Part shown: piece by piece, positions 5,757-6,165 of the stretch
Numbering within the stretch: the stretch's first letter is position 1
Layout of the letters: each line of letters starts with the position of its first letter
Assembly (NCBI GenBank): GCA_937897785.1
Contig: CALCNB010000334.1
Coordinates: 1 to 6,165 of the forward strand
Source of the DNA: an uncultured Cellvibrionales bacterium
Lineage (GTDB): Bacteria > Pseudomonadota > Gammaproteobacteria > Pseudomonadales > UBA7434
Reading direction: 5' to 3'
DNA: 6,165 nt
Made by a program: the position numbers and the translations under genes
The notes under the pieces: generated by a model
Seen by the model: only the letters and a program-made list of their open reading frames with translations
What the model was told of the DNA's origin: nothing
Database searches by the model: none

Positions 5757-6165
5757 TCCGCCACCGGCCTGATAAAAATAACGTCTCGCAAAAAAAGAAA
5801 CGATAGAAGCCTACCGCGTGATTAAACGGCAGGTCAATTAATTCTTGTTATTCTTCAAGCGTTGCTGCCACAATAGAAAGTTCAACCTGATCCAATCAAT
5901 AAGTCGGTGATGGCCAGATATTAATAAGCAACATTTTCTGCACTCAAATAGGGTAAACGAATCAATGAGAGGTCTTATCATAGTGGTTTCTTTGTGCGCA
6001 TAGTAAAGCGTAAACGTTAAATTTTTGGCTGAGATAGCGGCCATTAACAGCTGATGAGGGCAAGTTCGAATCGCAGAAAAGATACATATTAGAACAATTT
6101 AGAATATCTGATAAAAAAACAACCAAATCCACGCAAAAAATGAGCAACTTAGCTTAGGCTTTTTG
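5757..6165. other. AT-rich intergenic region without a recognisable gene
   Basis: These 409 bp lie upstream of the minus-strand dehydrogenase and run off the window. They should hold its promoter: TTGACC (minus strand, 5837 down to 5832) is a fair -35 box, but only a poor -10 (TAGGCT) follows at 18 bp. Short open frames on the minus strand (for example 5838-6044 and 5962-6147) overlap each other, have no clear ribosome site and show no recognisable domain. I find no tRNA, strong hairpin or repeat array. The last bases (CTTAGGCTTTTTG) could be the start of a terminator that continues beyond the edge. Confidence 0.6.

Noticed and set aside
6064..6072. GTTCGAATC, which resembles the T-loop of a tRNA
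   Set aside because: The flanking bases do not form a T-stem, and no acceptor, D or anticodon arm can be placed around it.
5838..6147. Two overlapping minus-strand open frames (68 and 61 codons) upstream of the dehydrogenase
   Set aside because: They overlap each other in different frames, lack a convincing Shine-Dalgarno site, and have cysteine- and aromatic-rich, unordered compositions; most likely chance frames in AT-rich DNA.

Overview
The window looks like chromosomal DNA of a Gram-negative, probably aerobic and probably marine, gammaproteobacterium. This is inferred from the protein types (a voltage-gated-type K+ channel with a zinc-ribbon tail, an LldD-type flavin dehydrogenase, and an exported protease-like protein with a signal peptide and a C-terminal membrane anchor), the moderate GC content and the AT-rich spacers. 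No species can be named from the sequence alone. There is no rRNA, tRNA, CRISPR array, transposase or phage gene, and no sign of a mobile island.

Left part (1-1600, + strand): the 3' end of an ion-channel gene is cut by the window edge. It is followed after 21 bp by a complete FMN-dependent alpha-hydroxyacid dehydrogenase of the LldD/glycolate oxidase family; the two are probably co-transcribed. Middle (1621-3105, - strand): a 494-residue secreted, membrane-anchored C25 (gingipain-like) cysteine peptidase faces the dehydrogenase gene, with only 20 bp between the stop codons. Its 5' leader holds three consecutive small hairpins built from TTAG/CTAA words. A 384-bp divergent spacer (3106-3489) also carries a good sigma70-type promoter and a 16-bp tandem repeat in front of the next gene.

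Right part: a class V aminotransferase of the alanine/serine-glyoxylate type (3490-4662, +) converges on a medium-chain zinc dehydrogenase (4674-5756, -). A short hairpin plus T-run lies between them and overlaps the stop codon of the dehydrogenase. The last 409 bp (5757-6165) are AT-rich, and I find no convincing gene or RNA there.

The enzymes suggest small-molecule metabolism around 2-hydroxyacids, 2-oxoacids and amino acids. A 2-hydroxyacid oxidised to its 2-oxoacid (lactate to pyruvate, or glycolate to glyoxylate) could feed the aminotransferase. They are in separate transcription units, so this link is an inference. Nothing here is a clearly new multi-gene system. The parts most worth a second look are the C25 peptidase with its unusual C-terminus, its hairpin leader, and the tandem repeat before the aminotransferase.
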